DNA from: Moringa oleifera | Lineage: Eukaryota > Streptophyta > Magnoliopsida > Brassicales > Moringaceae | Assembly (NCBI GenBank): GCA_021397835.1 | Contig: JAJFZO010000579.1 | Location: 2,929,001 to 2,993,000, forward strand | Reading direction: 5' to 3' | DNA: 64,000 bases | Shown: positions 63,084 to 64,000 of the stretch, one piece after another | How positions within the stretch are numbered: position 1 is the first letter of the stretch | Layout: each line of letters begins with the position of its first letter | Position numbers and translations under genes: made by a program | The notes under the pieces: model-generated | What the model saw: the letters and a program-made list of their open reading frames with translations, nothing else | Database searches by the model: none | What the model was told of the DNA's origin: nothing

Positions 63084-63160
63084 AATTATCCGAACTTGAT
63101 GGAAAGTTGAAAGCTTGTTCGTGAGGAAGTGATGAGAGGGAAGATGAGGGAGATGACACC

Positions 63161-63168
63161 TTTTTATA
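63161..63168 (-). promoter_or_regulatory. TATA box of the coatomer beta' paralogue
   Basis: The minus strand reads TATAAAAA about 80 bp upstream of the first ATG. That leaves room for a short 5' UTR of about 50 bases if transcription starts about 30 bp downstream. No other ATG occurs between the box and the proposed start at 63083. Confidence 0.6.
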
Positions 63169-63678
63169 TCATGATTCATGAGGATGCTTCCTAGTTAAGG
63201 AAAGCTATAGCTTTCATGGCGTCACCAGGTTTTACCAGTCAGTCAACGTCTGCTAAGACTCTTCCCTGTGTTGTCATCAGTGGATCTCCGAGCCGTTGAT
63301 TGTTCTTAAGTGTTAGAATCAATGGCTAAGATCAAGTTTTGACGTGCTTCACGATGGGAAGAAGCTGAGCGGGTACTGCACGGAATCTTCCTTTGGAACA
63401 TTGATGGTGAAGAAGAAGCAGAACTGGTAAAATGAGTTTTGGACCTGAAGATGTAAGCAAAAGGCTAGTCTACAGAAGGAGCCCATTAAAAAAAAACAGG
63501 CTTAGTCCATTCATGGCTATTGCTTCACATTTTGAGCCTACTGCCCAACAATACTCCTCTAGGCTAGTTATGTGCAAAAGCCTCAGAACCATAAAATTGG
63601 CATTTTCTTTTTGTTTTCACTACCCATTTACACTTTAACGTATGTTGTTCAGTCATGTCTAGTAATATGATACACGTA

Positions 63679-63680
<2 letters not shown>

Positions 63681-63721
<41 letters not shown>
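63681..63721. repeat. (AT)n microsatellite
   Basis: About 20 uninterrupted AT units in the terminal intergenic stretch. Confidence 0.92.
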
Positions 63722-63723
<2 letters not shown>

Positions 63724-64000
63724 TAAACATAAAAAATTAAAATAATGTTTATATTAAAAAAAATATTGATTGAATTAATCATATTATTGATATTTTAATT
63801 TGATTTAATTTAAATATTATTAAAAAATTTTAAATTGAAATATTCAAATTATGGACACGAATTTTAAGTTAAATTTTTTTATAGATATAAAAATATTTAA
63901 GCTATAATTGTAAAAATTTTAAATTGTTTTAAAACTAAAAATATACTTTAAAAATATAAAAAATAATAATAAATTTATAAAATTTAAAAACTATTTAAAT

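Larger units (their letters stand above)
63084..64000. other. paralogue promoter and AT-rich window end
   Basis: The paralogue promoter occupies the first few hundred bases. The rest is AT-rich, with a TA microsatellite at 63681-63721. The plus-strand frame at 63432-63638 matches no family. Nothing else is supported. Confidence 0.5.

Noticed and set aside
62938..63159. Minus-strand frame starting near 63159 that overlaps the paralogue's first exon
   Set aside because: It opens with GTG and lies in a different frame from the WD40 coding sequence, which starts at the ATG at 63083.

Overview
The window looks like nuclear DNA from a eudicot plant, probably a rosid. Genes are split by many GT-AG introns, intergenic DNA is very AT-rich, and degenerate plant transposons are present. 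The proteins all belong to plant families: a REC/CLU protein, an RPS5-type CC-NBS-LRR, a Golgi GT4 glycosyltransferase, a Barentsz/MLN51-like protein, NUP50 and coatomer beta'. The species cannot be determined from the sequence alone. Exon models were built by hand from ORFs, splice consensus and remembered family sequences. Every join listed keeps the reading frame.

Layout. (1) 1-10907, plus strand: the last 19 exons of a REC3-like CLU/TPR gene whose 5' end lies outside the window. (2) 12551-15220, minus: an intact single-exon CC-NBS-LRR gene. (3) 16591-22391, minus: a four-exon type II membrane GT-B glycosyltransferase with a probable separate 5'-UTR exon near 23.6 kb. (4) 25867-32147, minus: a nine-exon MLN51/CASC3/Barentsz homologue (exon-junction complex). 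It has a 5'-truncated LINE in one intron, one GC-AG intron, and signs of introns in its 3' UTR. (5) About 32.9-42.5 kb: an AT-rich, gene-poor stretch with a dead hAT transposase, two tandem foldback elements and dispersed degenerate repeats. (6) 43325-44719, minus: NUP50, intronless CDS with a 5'-UTR intron. (7) 49260-58863, minus: a complete 24-exon coatomer beta' gene (917 aa), whose first coding exon is the ATG alone. (8) 61165-63083, minus: a tandem, 3'-truncated coatomer beta' paralogue of 312 aa that keeps only the first WD40 propeller, with intact splicing and its own TATA box.

The genes are housekeeping trafficking, RNA and nuclear-pore genes plus one immune receptor; they do not form a pathway. 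From memory, neighbours in two Arabidopsis regions (At1g15280-At1g15290; At3g15940-At3g15980 with At1g52360-At1g52420) appear interleaved here. The observations most worth pursuing are the propeller-only beta'-COP paralogue and the possible NMD-sensitive 3' UTR of the exon-junction-complex gene.
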